Positions 43,916 to 52,365 of a DNA stretch of 64,000 nucleotides are shown here, one piece after another. This stretch comes from Mycobacterium sp. E787 (GTDB lineage Bacteria > Actinomycetota > Actinomycetes > Mycobacteriales > Mycobacteriaceae): positions 84,315 to 148,314 of the forward strand of contig NZ_LZKL01000014.1 of the NCBI RefSeq assembly GCF_001668725.1, given 5' to 3'. The notes under the pieces were generated by a model that saw only the letters and a program-made list of their open reading frames with translations, searched no databases and was not told the origin of the DNA. The number at the start of each line of letters is the position of its first letter. The stretch's first letter is position 1. Position numbers and translations under genes: made by a program.

Positions 43916-44845
43916 TCACCGACCCGGTGGGGCCAGGGCGTCGCGCAGGTGATCGCATTGACTGGCGAAGAATTTCACCGAAACCGGTGCCTTGTCCGCG
44001 ATTTGGTCGAAGGCGTGAAACGCGCCCGGGACGATCTCCTGGTGCACGGGAACGCCCGCCTCCCGTAGCCGTCGCGCGTAGTCGAGGCACTCCCGGTAGA
44101 ACAGGTCCAACGTCCCGACCCCGATCCAGGCCGGTGCGAGGCCGGAGAGATCTTCGCGCCGCGCCGGCGCCGCCTCGGCGGGGTCCGCGCCGTTCAGGTA
44201 CCACCGCCACGCCTGCTGGTTGTCGGTTTCGGTCCACATGAGCCGCTTGTGTCCGCCGCTATCTGCGCCGGTGCGGTCGTCGAGCATCGGGTACACCAGC
44301 ATCTGAAAGGCAAGGTTGACGTCGTCGCGATCGTGAGCGCGCTGCGCCACGGCCGCCGCGAAATGTCCGCCGGCGCTGGCCCCGCCGACCGCGACGAGGT
44401 CGGCGTCGACCCAGGATTGCCGCGCCAGCCACCGCAGCGCCGCGTAGCAATCCTCGACCGGGATCGGGTAGGGGTGCTCGGGGGCCAGCCGATGCTCCAC
44501 CGCGGCCACCGCCACGCCGGTGACATGCGACAGCTTCCGCAGGAACTTGTCGTCCTGTGCGGCGTGGCCCATGACCGTGCCGCCGCCGTGGATCCACAGC
44601 ATCGCCGGCGCCCTCGCGGGAAGGCCGGCCGGACGATGCAGCCGGACCGTGACGTGCTCGTCGACCGCGGCCACCGGGACGTTACGGATCCGGCCCGCGT
44701 TGCCCATCAGGTTCATGAGCCTGCGCTGGACTTTGTAGCCGCGATGCAGGGCATAACCGCGGGGCAGGAACCGGGCCGCCTTGCGCAGACCGGGATCCAA
44801 CGCCTGCCGTGACGTGAACTCGTTCCCGGCGAATGTGCTTGCCAT
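43916..44845 (-). CDS. HSL-type alpha/beta-hydrolase (carboxylesterase)
   Basis: The 309-residue enzyme is of the hormone-sensitive-lipase family (Lip group in mycobacteria). The oxyanion motif is LWIHGGGTVMGH, the nucleophile elbow GGASAGGHFAAAV (GxSxG), and the acid/base pair sits in GTLDLFYREC and PGAFHAFDQI. It hydrolyses short- to medium-chain esters. The ATG at 44845 has GGAAG seven bases upstream. The frame is open to 46465 but that region is antisense to the aldehyde dehydrogenase gene. It is divergent from that dehydrogenase; an ester to alcohol or aldehyde to acid route is conceivable. Confidence 0.92.
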   Translation of the reverse strand: MASTFAGNEFTSRQALDPGLRKAARFLPRGYALHRGYKVQRRLMNLMGNAGRIRNVPVAAVDEHVTVRLHRPAGLPARAPAMLWIHGGGTVMGHAAQDDKFLRKLSHVTGVAVAAVEHRLAPEHPYPIPVEDCYAALRWLARQSWVDADLVAVGGASAGGHFAAAVAQRAHDRDDVNLAFQMLVYPMLDDRTGADSGGHKRLMWTETDNQQAWRWYLNGADPAEAAPARREDLSGLAPAWIGVGTLDLFYRECLDYARRLREAGVPVHQEIVPGAFHAFDQIADKAPVSVKFFASQCDHLRDALAPPGR

Positions 44846-44953
44846 TGCGTGCTTCCTGGTCCCGTGGCCGGCCCCCGCTGACCATACATGACGCGGAAAC
44901 TGTCGATGGGTATTCGCCGGATTGCCTTCGACGCGCAGAGGGTAAACCGAAAC

Positions 44954-46330
44954 GTGGCTTCGACCCTGACCAAGATCATCAGCGTCCTGGACCCGCGCAC
45001 CGGCGACACCGTGACGCAGGTCCCCATCGCGGAGCCGGCCGACTGCGATGACGCGATCCGGCGCGCCGCGGAGGCCGCCCCCGCCTGGGCGCGCAGCCCT
45101 GCGGCCGAACGGGCCGCCGCGATCGCCGCGGCGGCGGCCGACGTCCGCGCCGCCGCCCGCGAACTCGCGGAACTCAACGAGCGTGAGACCGGCAAACTGC
45201 GCGACGACGCCCTCGGCGGCGTGGACGCCGGGGTCGGCGCTCTCATGCAGTACGCCCAGCTCGGGCCGTTGCACCGCGGGCGCAGCCTGCAGGGCGGGTG
45301 GTCGGCGACCGATCTGATGGTTCCCCAGCCGCGCGGCGTGGTCGCGGTGCTGACGCCGTGGAACGATCCGGTGGCCGTGGCCGCCGGGCTGCTCGGGGCG
45401 GCGCTGGTGACCGGGAACACCGTCGTCCACAAGCCCAGCGAGCGCTGCCCGCAGACGGGTCGGCGATTCGCCGAGCTGCTGGCCGCCCAGCTGCCCGACG
45501 GGGTGCTGCAGATCGTGGACGGCGACGGAACGGTCGGTGCCCGACTGGCGGAGTCGGAGCGCGTCGACGTGGTAGCGCACGTGGGTAGCAGCGCGACCGG
45601 CCGAGCGATCGCCCGCGCCTGCGCCGAACGCGGCGCCAAGGCGCTGCTGGAGAACGGCGGCAACGACGCCTTGATCGTCGATGCCGACGTCGACCCCGGC
45701 TGGGCGGCCGGCCAGGCCGCACTGGGCGCCTTCGCCAACGCCGGTCAGATCTGCGTGTCGGTGGAACGCATCTATGCCGTCGAATCGATCGCCGACGCGT
45801 TCGTCGGCGCATTGGCCGACGAGGCGGCGTCGTGGGCCGAGCGGATCGGGCCGCTGGTCGACGAGCGTCATCGCGACCAGGTGCACGCGCACGTCGAGGA
45901 GGCGGTCCGGCGCGGCGCCCACGTCTTGGCCGGCGGCGAACCGCGGCCGGGGCCGGGCGCCTTCTATCCGCCCACCGTGCTGACCGACTGCACGCCCGCC
46001 ATGCTGGTGATGAGCGAGGAGACGTTCGGTCCGGTCGCACCGGTGCGAATGGTGTCCGATTTCGCCGCCGCCCTGGCCGAGGCGGCCGACGATCGCTACG
46101 GGCTGGCCGCGACCGTGCTGACCGGCGATATGGCGCACGCGAAGGAGGCGTGGCACAGCCTGCCGGTGGGCACCGTCAAGATCAACAACGTGTTCGGTGG
46201 CGCCCCCGGGGGCGCGTCCCAGCCGCGCCGGGCCAGCGGCACCGGGTTCGGCTTCGGTCCCGAGCTGCTGGACGAGATGACCACGATGAAGGTGGTGCAC
46301 TGGTCGCCTGCGGCCGGCGCACCTACGTGA
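44954..46330 (+). CDS. Aldehyde dehydrogenase
   Basis: This is an NAD(P)-dependent dehydrogenase of about 458 residues from GTG 44954, where family sequence begins (STLTKIISVLDPRTGDTVTQ); an ATG at 44888 would add 22 residues. Motifs seen are TPWNDPVAVAAGLLGAALV (cofactor site), GSSATGRAIARACAERGAK, the Glu-containing LLENGGNDALIVDADV, and the catalytic Cys in FANAGQICVSVER. The C-terminus FGGAPGGASQPRRASGTGFG is the usual oligomerisation segment. It is adjacent to a divergent esterase. The substrate is unassigned. Confidence 0.9.
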   Translation: MASTLTKIISVLDPRTGDTVTQVPIAEPADCDDAIRRAAEAAPAWARSPAAERAAAIAAAAADVRAAARELAELNERETGKLRDDALGGVDAGVGALMQYAQLGPLHRGRSLQGGWSATDLMVPQPRGVVAVLTPWNDPVAVAAGLLGAALVTGNTVVHKPSERCPQTGRRFAELLAAQLPDGVLQIVDGDGTVGARLAESERVDVVAHVGSSATGRAIARACAERGAKALLENGGNDALIVDADVDPGWAAGQAALGAFANAGQICVSVERIYAVESIADAFVGALADEAASWAERIGPLVDERHRDQVHAHVEEAVRRGAHVLAGGEPRPGPGAFYPPTVLTDCTPAMLVMSEETFGPVAPVRMVSDFAAALAEAADDRYGLAATVLTGDMAHAKEAWHSLPVGTVKINNVFGGAPGGASQPRRASGTGFGFGPELLDEMTTMKVVHWSPAAGAPT

Positions 46331-46973
46331 GAAACACTTTGCCGGTTGCCCTTTCGGCGCGCTCGTCGATCTGGACCGGGTAGCCGGCACGCAGGATCTC
46401 CACCGTGGAGGGCGGGGTGAGCGCCGTCGCGGCGCCGGCTCTAGGGCGTGCCGGGATATCCGCATAGATGTTCGCGCGCCGGTCCCAGATCGCGAGGCGG
46501 TCGCCGACGACGACCGCCGGTCCCCGCTCGGTCATGACGAAGACTCCGTCGGGCAGGCTGCCCCAGGCGGCGCGATGATGGGTCACGCCGATCCGCTCGC
46601 GATGCAGCTGCGTATCCATGTCCTTGGCGTAAGGGATTGCGCCGCCGTGGGTTTCGGCCCAGAGCGTCCGGTACTGGCTGTATGAACTATGTCGGCATTC
46701 TGCGCACGGGCGGTGACCGGCGGCCAGCGCGACGGCCTCGTCCAGGAAGAACAGCGGCGTATACCGATTCGGCTCCCACTGCGCGACGCGACGGCCTCGG
46801 AAGGACAGGGCGCAGGTGATCCAGGTCTTGTGCTGATGATTGCGCAGGATTTCGCGGGCGCCGCGACCCTCGTGCAAGCGACCGCGGTTGCCCATCCACG
46901 CGCCACGGCCCGGCGCGGAAATGATGTCGCCCATGGGCGAGACCCGGTTGCGGGCCGGCCCGCCCGTCGTCAT
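46323..46973 (-). CDS. Conserved protein with HRPCAECR motif, coupled to a methyltransferase gene
   Basis: The 216-residue protein begins MTTGGPARNRVSPMGDIISA; its ATG overlaps the upstream methyltransferase stop (ATGA), favouring it over the ATG at 46934. Notable blocks are RGRLHEGRGAREILRNHQHK, TWITCALSFRGRRVAQWEPN and GHRPCAECRHSSYSQYRTLW. The last resembles the CxxC zinc site of Ada-type N-terminal domains, but only one CxxC is present. No characterised family is recognised. Position in an operon with an ECF sigma factor and an O6-alkylguanine methyltransferase suggests a DNA-damage role, which is inference. Confidence 0.65.
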   Translation of the reverse strand: MTTGGPARNRVSPMGDIISAPGRGAWMGNRGRLHEGRGAREILRNHQHKTWITCALSFRGRRVAQWEPNRYTPLFFLDEAVALAAGHRPCAECRHSSYSQYRTLWAETHGGAIPYAKDMDTQLHRERIGVTHHRAAWGSLPDGVFVMTERGPAVVVGDRLAIWDRRANIYADIPARPRAGAATALTPPSTVEILRAGYPVQIDERAERATGKVFLT

Positions 46974-47572
46974 CGGCTCCGCTCGAGATCCAGCAGGACA
47001 CGCTTGGCGGCGGTACCGCCGCGATAGGCGCCGATCGTTCCGTCGGAACGGACCACCCGGTGGCACGGCACGAAAATGGGAATCGGGTTGGTCGCGCACG
47101 CCGTGCCGACCGCGCGCACGGCCCTGGGGGAGCCCGACAGTCCGGCCAGGGTGCCATAGCTGGCGGTCTGCCCGTAGCCGACGTCGACGCTGAGGTGTTC
47201 GAGAACCGTGCGCCGGAAACCTTGGGACAGCGACCAGTCCAGCGCGATGTCGAAGCGGCGGCGACGCCCGCTGAGGTATTCGTCGAGTTGTCGCGCAACG
47301 GGATCCAGCCGGGTGGGCGACTCGAGCACCCGCGGGCTGATGCGCTGCGCTAGGTCCTGCAGCACGCCGGCGCGGTCCTCGTTGGCGAACGCCACCCGCA
47401 GCAGCCCTCGGGGGGTTGCCGCCAACAGCAGCGGCCCCACGGCGGAATCCACTGTACGGTAAGCGATGTCGAGGAGGTCGCCGGCCTGGGCGTCGCATTC
47501 CAGCCGCGCGTGCAGGCGCCGAAGGTGGTCGCGGTCGACGGGGTAGTGCTTGGTCAGATCGGGTGTGCTCAT
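46970..47572 (-). CDS. O6-alkylguanine-DNA alkyltransferase (paralogue 1)
   Basis: The 200-residue protein transfers methyl groups from O6-methylguanine to its own cysteine. The C-terminal domain shows the helix-turn-helix region RTVLEHLSVDVGYGQTASYG and the active-site PCHRV at Cys170, with the asparagine hinge in ACATNPIPIFVPC. The N-terminal ~60 residues include a linker absent from minimal Ogt. The ATG overlaps the stop of the sigma factor gene (ATGA). It is one of two such enzymes in 2 kb and differs clearly from the second. Confidence 0.92.
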   Translation of the reverse strand: MSTPDLTKHYPVDRDHLRRLHARLECDAQAGDLLDIAYRTVDSAVGPLLLAATPRGLLRVAFANEDRAGVLQDLAQRISPRVLESPTRLDPVARQLDEYLSGRRRRFDIALDWSLSQGFRRTVLEHLSVDVGYGQTASYGTLAGLSGSPRAVRAVGTACATNPIPIFVPCHRVVRSDGTIGAYRGGTAAKRVLLDLERSR

Positions 47573-48075
47573 TCGTGGTTCCTTGTGGTGTCGAGGCGGG
47601 GATAGGTGCGTCGGAGAGTGGCGATCCCGTCGGCTGCGGCCCGCCGGGCGGCGGCGACAGTGCCGCCGAGAATGGCGGCGATGTCGGAATAGGGGAGGCC
47701 GGCCAGGTAGTGGTAGGCCACCGCCTGCCGCTGCTTGGGGGGCAGCGCACCCACCGCGGCGTCAAGGTCGAGATCGTGGGTGTCGGCCAGCTCGCGGGCG
47801 GGGGACTCGGGGGGATCGGCGAGCGGGACGGCCCGCCGCGACGTCGCACGGGCCACGTCGATGGCTTTGCGGTGCGCGATCGTCACAAGCCACGCCTCGA
47901 TGTTGGCGTCGCCCGGCAGCTGCGGATAGGCCTTCAAGGCGGCCAGGAACGTGTCCGACCAGGCGTCGTCGGCGTCGGCGTGACCGACCACCGCCCGAAC
48001 GACCCGCAACACCGTGGCACCGTGGCGGACCACCACGGCCTCGAACGGCGGTTTGACGTGCCGAGGGACATTCAC
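47569..48075 (-). CDS. ECF-family RNA polymerase sigma factor
   Basis: The 168-residue sigma factor lacks a C-terminal extension. Region 2 is HGATVLRVVRAVVGHADADD, then LKAYPQLPGDANIEAWLVTI with AHRKAIDVAR; region 4 is LPPKQRQAVAYHYLAGLPYS, then DIAAILGGTVAAARRAAADG. No anti-sigma gene is adjacent. Directly downstream and coupled are an alkyltransferase and the Cys-motif protein, so it may respond to, and activate, an alkylation-repair set. Its ATG is 140 bp from the divergent second alkyltransferase gene. Confidence 0.88.
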   Translation of the reverse strand: MNVPRHVKPPFEAVVVRHGATVLRVVRAVVGHADADDAWSDTFLAALKAYPQLPGDANIEAWLVTIAHRKAIDVARATSRRAVPLADPPESPARELADTHDLDLDAAVGALPPKQRQAVAYHYLAGLPYSDIAAILGGTVAAARRAAADGIATLRRTYPRLDTTRNHE

Positions 48076-48173
48076 CGTTCGTGGTTCCTCCCTGACATTC
48101 AGCGACTCTTACTGGGAAGACGCCGGCGCGTTGTCGAATGTGAGAAGCGGATGCAACGAATCTAGAGCTCACG

Positions 48174-48203
48174 TTTCACGGGTGCTCATCGTTTACCGTG
48201 AAA
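48174..48203. promoter_or_regulatory. Inverted repeat overlapping the ribosome-binding site of the second alkyltransferase
   Basis: TTTCACGG (48174-48181) and CCGTGAAA (48196-48203) are perfect 8-bp inverted arms separated by 14 bp. The right arm runs into the AAAGGAGG ribosome-binding site (48201-48208). It could be an operator in the 140-bp divergent promoter, or a hairpin that hides part of the site. Confidence 0.5.
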
Positions 48204-48215
48204 GGAGGTTGGACG

Positions 48216-48728
48216 ATGCGAACACGACACACGAAGATCGATAGCCCAGTCGGCGAGCTGACTTTGGTCGCCGGCGATGGCGCTCTGACGGGTGTGTATT
48301 TCCGGCACCACTGGCATCCGCCTACGGCGGAGGCGCTGGGGCGGTACGTCGGGCCCGGCGCCGACACCCTGGTCGATGAGACGGCCGAGCAGCTGCGCGA
48401 GTACCTGAGCGGCAAGCGCATTCGGTTCGATCTGCCCGTCGACCTGGCCGGGGACCCGCGTCAACGGCGAATCTGGGCACTGCTGCTCGACATTGGATAC
48501 GGCGAGACGAGCACCTATGGCGCGCTGGCCGCGAAACTGTCCGACGGCACCACCGCCTACGAAGTCGGCCAAGCGGTGGGCCGCAACCCGCTGAGCATCG
48601 TGGTCCCGTGCCATCGGGTGGTCGGAAAGAACGGCGCACTCACCGGTTATGCGGGCGGTCTGAAGCGCAAGCGATTCCTGCTCGACCTGGAGGCACCGAT
48701 ACCCGCGGCGGCGGGCAGATTGTTCTGA
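48216..48728 (+). CDS. ogt: O6-alkylguanine-DNA alkyltransferase (Ogt, paralogue 2)
   Basis: The 170-residue enzyme has the standard Ogt layout: N-terminal TKIDSPVGELTLVAGDGALT, then RRIWALLLDIGYGETSTYGA, the Asn hinge in GRNPLSIVVPCHRVV, and active-site Cys132. The ATG at 48216 has a perfect AAAGGAGG seven bases upstream; a GTG at 48198 lies before that site and is rejected. The stop overlaps the start of the oxygenase gene (TGATG). It is divergent from the sigma/alkyltransferase operon. Confidence 0.93.
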   Translation: MRTRHTKIDSPVGELTLVAGDGALTGVYFRHHWHPPTAEALGRYVGPGADTLVDETAEQLREYLSGKRIRFDLPVDLAGDPRQRRIWALLLDIGYGETSTYGALAAKLSDGTTAYEVGQAVGRNPLSIVVPCHRVVGKNGALTGYAGGLKRKRFLLDLEAPIPAAAGRLF

Positions 48729-49441
48729 TGCCGTCGAAGTGGGACCGGCGAGTGGACGCCGCGGACTGGGAGGCGGTCGCCGCCGATATGAATGACGTTG
48801 GCGGCGCGCTGCTTCCGCAGCTGATGACCCCTAACGAGTGCGCGGCGATGCTTGCTCTCTACCGCGACGACGGGCTGTTTCGCGCCACCGTCGACATGAC
48901 GCGCCACCGCTACGGGCAGGGTGAATACCGCTATTTCAAGCGGCCCTACCCGCGCCCCGTCGAAGAGCTCAAGCAGGCGCTCTACCCCCGGCTCTTGCCC
49001 ATCGCTCGCGACTGGTGGACCAAGCTGCGCCGCGAGCCACCCTGGCCCGACACCCTCGACGAGTGGCTGGACATATGCCATCGCGCCGGCCAAACCAAAC
49101 CCACGGCCCTGCTGCTCAAGTACGGGCCGGGTGACTGGAACGCGCTGCATCGAGACCTCTACGGGGACCTCATCTTTCCGCTGCAGGTCGTCATCAATCT
49201 GAACGAGCCGGGCGTGGCGCACACCGGCGGTGAGTTCCTGCTCGTCGAGCAGCGGCCGCGCGCGCAGTCCCGCGGCACCGCGGTCACGTTGCCGCAGGGG
49301 CACGGCTACGTCTTCACGACCAGGGAGCGGCCGGTCCGCTCGACCCGTGGATGGTCGGCCGCCCCGGTGCGCCATGGGGTTTCGGTGGTCCGTTCCGGTG
49401 AGCGCTGCACGCTCGGCTTGATCTTCCACGACGCCGCCTGA
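48728..49441 (+). CDS. 2-oxoglutarate/Fe(II)-dependent oxygenase
   Basis: The 237-residue protein belongs to the 2OG-Fe(II) oxygenase superfamily. Iron ligands are His141 and Asp143 in ALHRDLYGDLIF, with the distal His216 in APVRHGVSVVRSGER; Arg226 is placed to bind 2-oxoglutarate. The conserved stretch FPLQVVINLNEPGVAHTGGE lies between. Translational coupling to ogt suggests a role in removing alkyl lesions, as AlkB does, but the sequence is not AlkB-like and protein or tRNA hydroxylation is also possible. The upstream frame to 48608 lies inside ogt. Confidence 0.82.
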   Translation: MPSKWDRRVDAADWEAVAADMNDVGGALLPQLMTPNECAAMLALYRDDGLFRATVDMTRHRYGQGEYRYFKRPYPRPVEELKQALYPRLLPIARDWWTKLRREPPWPDTLDEWLDICHRAGQTKPTALLLKYGPGDWNALHRDLYGDLIFPLQVVINLNEPGVAHTGGEFLLVEQRPRAQSRGTAVTLPQGHGYVFTTRERPVRSTRGWSAAPVRHGVSVVRSGERCTLGLIFHDAA

Positions 49442-49455
49442 GGGTCTGCGGCACG

Positions 49456-50130
49456 ATGGTGCTCATGGAGCTCTACGACGTCATGCGATCCACGCCCGCC
49501 GTACGCGAATTCACCGACGACCCGCTTCCCGATGACGTGCTCGCGCGCATACTCGACAACGCCCGGTTTGCGCCAACCGGCGGCAATCGGCAGGGCGTGC
49601 GCGTCATCGTGCTTCGCGACGAAAGGATCCGGGCGGCCCTGGCCGACCTCGGGCTGCCCGCCGCCCGCCGCTACACCGCGCAGCTCGCGCACGGTGAGTC
49701 GCCGTGGAATCCGTTGCAGCCGAGCCGCGTCGACGCGTCGACGATCGATGCGACGGAGCCGCCCGCGCAGATGTCGGCCCCGATTCGCAAGGCGCCGGTG
49801 GTGCTGGTGATCTGCCTGGACCTTGCCGTCGTCGCCGCCACCGATCAGGACCTCGATCGCGTCGGCGTGGTGGGCGGGGCCTCGGTGTACCCGTTCGTGT
49901 GGAACGTGTTGCTGGCAGCGCGCAATGAGGGCTACGGCGGGGTGTTGACCACGATGGCCGTGGCCGAGGAGCCACGCGTCAAGGAGCTGCTCGGAGTGCC
50001 CGAACCGTACGCCATCGCCGCGGTCGTGCCGCTGGGCAAGCCGGTGCGGCAGGTGACGAAGCTGCGGCGGCGGCCGGTTGGGGAACTCGCGACGCGCGAG
50101 CGCTTCGACGGGGCACCGTTCAGCGGCTGA
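49456..50130 (+). CDS. Nitroreductase family protein
   Basis: The FMN-dependent oxidoreductase of about 224 residues begins LYDVMRSTPAVREFTDDPLP. FMN-contacting blocks are ILDNARFAPTGGNRQGVRVI and the C-terminal AIAAVVPLGKPVRQVTKLRR. The middle VVGGASVYPFVWNVLLAARN is the dimer interface. These enzymes reduce nitro groups, quinones or flavins. Two ATGs are possible (49456, 49465). It is co-oriented with the oxygenase 14 bases upstream and may share its transcript. Confidence 0.85.
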   Translation: MVLMELYDVMRSTPAVREFTDDPLPDDVLARILDNARFAPTGGNRQGVRVIVLRDERIRAALADLGLPAARRYTAQLAHGESPWNPLQPSRVDASTIDATEPPAQMSAPIRKAPVVLVICLDLAVVAATDQDLDRVGVVGGASVYPFVWNVLLAARNEGYGGVLTTMAVAEEPRVKELLGVPEPYAIAAVVPLGKPVRQVTKLRRRPVGELATRERFDGAPFSG

Positions 50131-50142
50131 ATCGGTTCTGGG

Positions 50143-50574
50143 TCACGAGAAGGGGCAGCCAGGATTTGCGGCATCCTCGGCCAGGGGTTTTCCCGACGGG
50201 AGGACGTAGATGATCTCCAAGATCACCGGCGTTGCGCCGAGATTGCGGCCAAGATGCACGTGTTCGGGCCCCGCGGGTTCGTTGATCGTGTCCCCCGGGT
50301 TGTAGACCCCGTCGACCGAGCAGTTGGCCGAGTAGTGGGTGAGTGTCCCCTGCTTGATCGCGCCGACCAAGCTGCCGTCGTGGAAATGCCAGCCTGTGCT
50401 ACCGCCCGGGGCGATGGTGGTTTCGCGGATGACGAAATCTCTGCCATCCTCCGAGGACTGGTTCAGCGTGAGCGAACTCACTCCACTATCGGGTGTCGCG
50501 ACGCATTCGCCGGGCCGTGTGATGACCGAAAGTGCGACGACAAGTGGGAAAACACCTACGGTGCGTGCGCGCAT
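50143..50574 (-). CDS. Exported cupin-domain protein
   Basis: The protein of about 143 residues has an N-terminal signal (RARTVGVFPLVVALSVITRP) and one cupin barrel. Metal-site motifs are GGSTGWHFHDGSLVGAIKQG (HxH) and AGPEHVHLGRNLG (distal His); LTHYSANCSVDGVYNPGDTI lies between. The ATG at 50574 has AGAAGGGA eight bases upstream. Small exported cupins bind metal or small ligands; the reaction is unknown. It is convergent with the nitroreductase gene. Confidence 0.82.
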   Translation of the reverse strand: MRARTVGVFPLVVALSVITRPGECVATPDSGVSSLTLNQSSEDGRDFVIRETTIAPGGSTGWHFHDGSLVGAIKQGTLTHYSANCSVDGVYNPGDTINEPAGPEHVHLGRNLGATPVILEIIYVLPSGKPLAEDAANPGCPFS

Positions 50575-50965
50575 CACCACGGTCCCTTCTCTTCGGACAC
50601 CGCCGCCTGCGGGTTTCGTCCCATCAGAGCAATGAACCGTCGTGGTGTCCAGTGCTGGCCTGCACCCGGAAACGGCTGGATAAACCCCTGACCACCTGCG
50701 ATATCAGCGTTGACCCTCCTGATCTGTCGGGCGCGCGCGAACGGCTCGTCGCGGTACTGCTATGCTGAGCAGAACGTTGGCTGTCTCACTCGATGGCCAG
50801 CACGTCGTGAAACGCTTCTTCATCCTTCCGGCGCCCGCCCCGATCCAGTGGCTGACGCACTGAATCCGGCGCAGTTCGTATCGCGGCGATCGATTTTGCC
50901 CACCGGCAATCTCGCCACCCTGTGCTGACAGTCGCGCGCATCTCGCTGCCGACGCGGCACACCCG
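50575..50965. other. Intergenic region before the DEAD-box helicase gene
   Basis: This is a 390-bp gap between divergent genes. A TATGCT -10-like hexamer at 50761-50766 would give an mRNA leader of about 190 bases for the helicase, which is plausible for cold-inducible helicases but unproven. No coding region in it is supported. Confidence 0.35.
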
Positions 50966-52261
50966 ATGCTGAAAGACATCCAATTGACTACTGGCAATAC
51001 GTTTGCCGATCTCGGCGTGGCCGAAGCACTCATCGAAGTGCTCACCGCGCGGGGGATCACCCATCCGTTCCCCATCCAAACCGAAACGCTTCCCGACACA
51101 CTCGCCGGCCGTGACGTCCTCGGCCGCGGCAAGACGGGCAGCGGCAAGACGCTCGCCTTCTCGCTCCCCATGGTCAGCAGGCTGGTCGGTCATCCGCGCC
51201 GCCCGTCCCGGCCATCGGGTCTGGTGCTGGCCCCGACGCGGGAGCTTGCCAGCCAGATAACCGCAACGCTGGAACCGTTGGCCGCCGCCAACAACCTCCG
51301 GGTGACAACCATCTTCGGTGGCGTACCGCAAGGCAGGCAGGTAGCGGCGCTGAAATCCGGCGTCGACATCGTCGTTGCGTGCCCCGGTCGGCTCGAGGAC
51401 CTGATGAAGCAACGCTTGATCAGCCTCGACTCGATCGAGGTCACTGTGATCGACGAAGCCGATCACATGGCCGATCTCGGCTTCCTTCCCGGCGTCACTC
51501 GGATCCTGGCGGCCACACCGAGCGGTGGTCAGCGGCTGCTGTTTTCCGCCACCCTCGACAACGGCGTCGACAAGCTCGTCAACCGGTTCCTGCACGACGC
51601 CGTGCTGCACTCCGTGGACGGCTCCAATTCGCCGGTGTCCGAGATGACCCATCACGTGTTCCACGTCTCGGGCGTTCAGGCCAAGAAGGAACTGGTACAC
51701 CGGCTCGCCTCCGGCAATGGCCGCCGAATCCTGTTCATGCGCACCAAACATCAGGCGCGCAAGCTCGCCAAGCAGCTCACCGAATCGGGTGTCCCGGCAG
51801 TCGACCTGCACGGCAACCTGTCTCAACCGGCACGCGACCGCAACCTCGCCGCCTTCAGCACGGGTAGGGCTCGGGTGTTGGTCGCCACCGACATCGCCGC
51901 GCGCGGCGTGCACGTCGACGGAATCGAATTGGTGGTGCACATCGATCCGCCCGCCGAGCACAAGGCTTACCTGCACCGCTCAGGACGGACTGCGCGCGCC
52001 GGAAACGCCGGCGACGTCGTCACCGTGGTGCTGCCCGAGCAGCGCAAGGAGACCCACGCGCTGATGCGGCGCGCCGGCATCCGGGTCACTCCGCAGGAGG
52101 TCACCGTCGACTCGGCCGCCGTGCACGCGGTGGCCGGCGAAATAGCGCCCTACCGGGCTCCGGCACCGCCGAGGCCGGTAGCGTCACATCCGTCGCGGCC
52201 TCGCCGTCCGGGTACCGGCGCTCGCCGACGTGGTCGGCGTTCCACCCGCGCGCAGGGCTGA
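50966..52261 (+). CDS. DEAD-box ATP-dependent RNA helicase (RhlE-like)
   Basis: The 431-residue helicase unwinds RNA duplexes, for example in ribosome assembly or mRNA turnover. The Q motif is TFADLGVAEALIEVLTARGI, with GITHPFPIQTETLP. Motif I is GRGKTGSGKT (53-62), PTRELA near 90, DEAD at 163-166, and SAT at 194-196. The second RecA domain has RARVLVATDIAARGVHVDGI and HRSGRTARAG. The C-terminus is a short basic tail rich in Arg/Pro, suited to RNA binding. A cold-shock gene follows after about 100 bp. Confidence 0.93.
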   Translation: MLKDIQLTTGNTFADLGVAEALIEVLTARGITHPFPIQTETLPDTLAGRDVLGRGKTGSGKTLAFSLPMVSRLVGHPRRPSRPSGLVLAPTRELASQITATLEPLAAANNLRVTTIFGGVPQGRQVAALKSGVDIVVACPGRLEDLMKQRLISLDSIEVTVIDEADHMADLGFLPGVTRILAATPSGGQRLLFSATLDNGVDKLVNRFLHDAVLHSVDGSNSPVSEMTHHVFHVSGVQAKKELVHRLASGNGRRILFMRTKHQARKLAKQLTESGVPAVDLHGNLSQPARDRNLAAFSTGRARVLVATDIAARGVHVDGIELVVHIDPPAEHKAYLHRSGRTARAGNAGDVVTVVLPEQRKETHALMRRAGIRVTPQEVTVDSAAVHAVAGEIAPYRAPAPPRPVASHPSRPRRPGTGARRRGRRSTRAQG

Positions 52262-52320
52262 TTTTGTCAGCAGCACAACGGGTTTCGCTAATGAGCCGGG
52301 TCGTGCTAATTTGATCGTGT

Positions 52321-52339
52321 GGATGTTTTTGGTACATCC
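52321..52339 (+). promoter_or_regulatory. Small hairpin in the cspA leader
   Basis: GGATGT (52321-52326) pairs with ACATCC (52334-52339) over a 7-base loop, 27 bases before the cspA start. It may be part of a cold-responsive leader or a weak terminator for the helicase gene. Confidence 0.35.
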
Positions 52340-52365
52340 CGCATTTAGATGAGAGAAGAAAGTAA

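Noticed and set aside
43916..46465. Very long minus-strand frame (849 codons)
   Set aside because: Only the last 310 codons are the esterase; the rest is antisense to the aldehyde dehydrogenase gene and stays open because of high GC.
46323..47849. 508-codon minus-strand frame as one protein
   Set aside because: The 5' two thirds are out-of-frame sequence of the sigma factor and alkyltransferase genes; only the part after 46973 is family-like.
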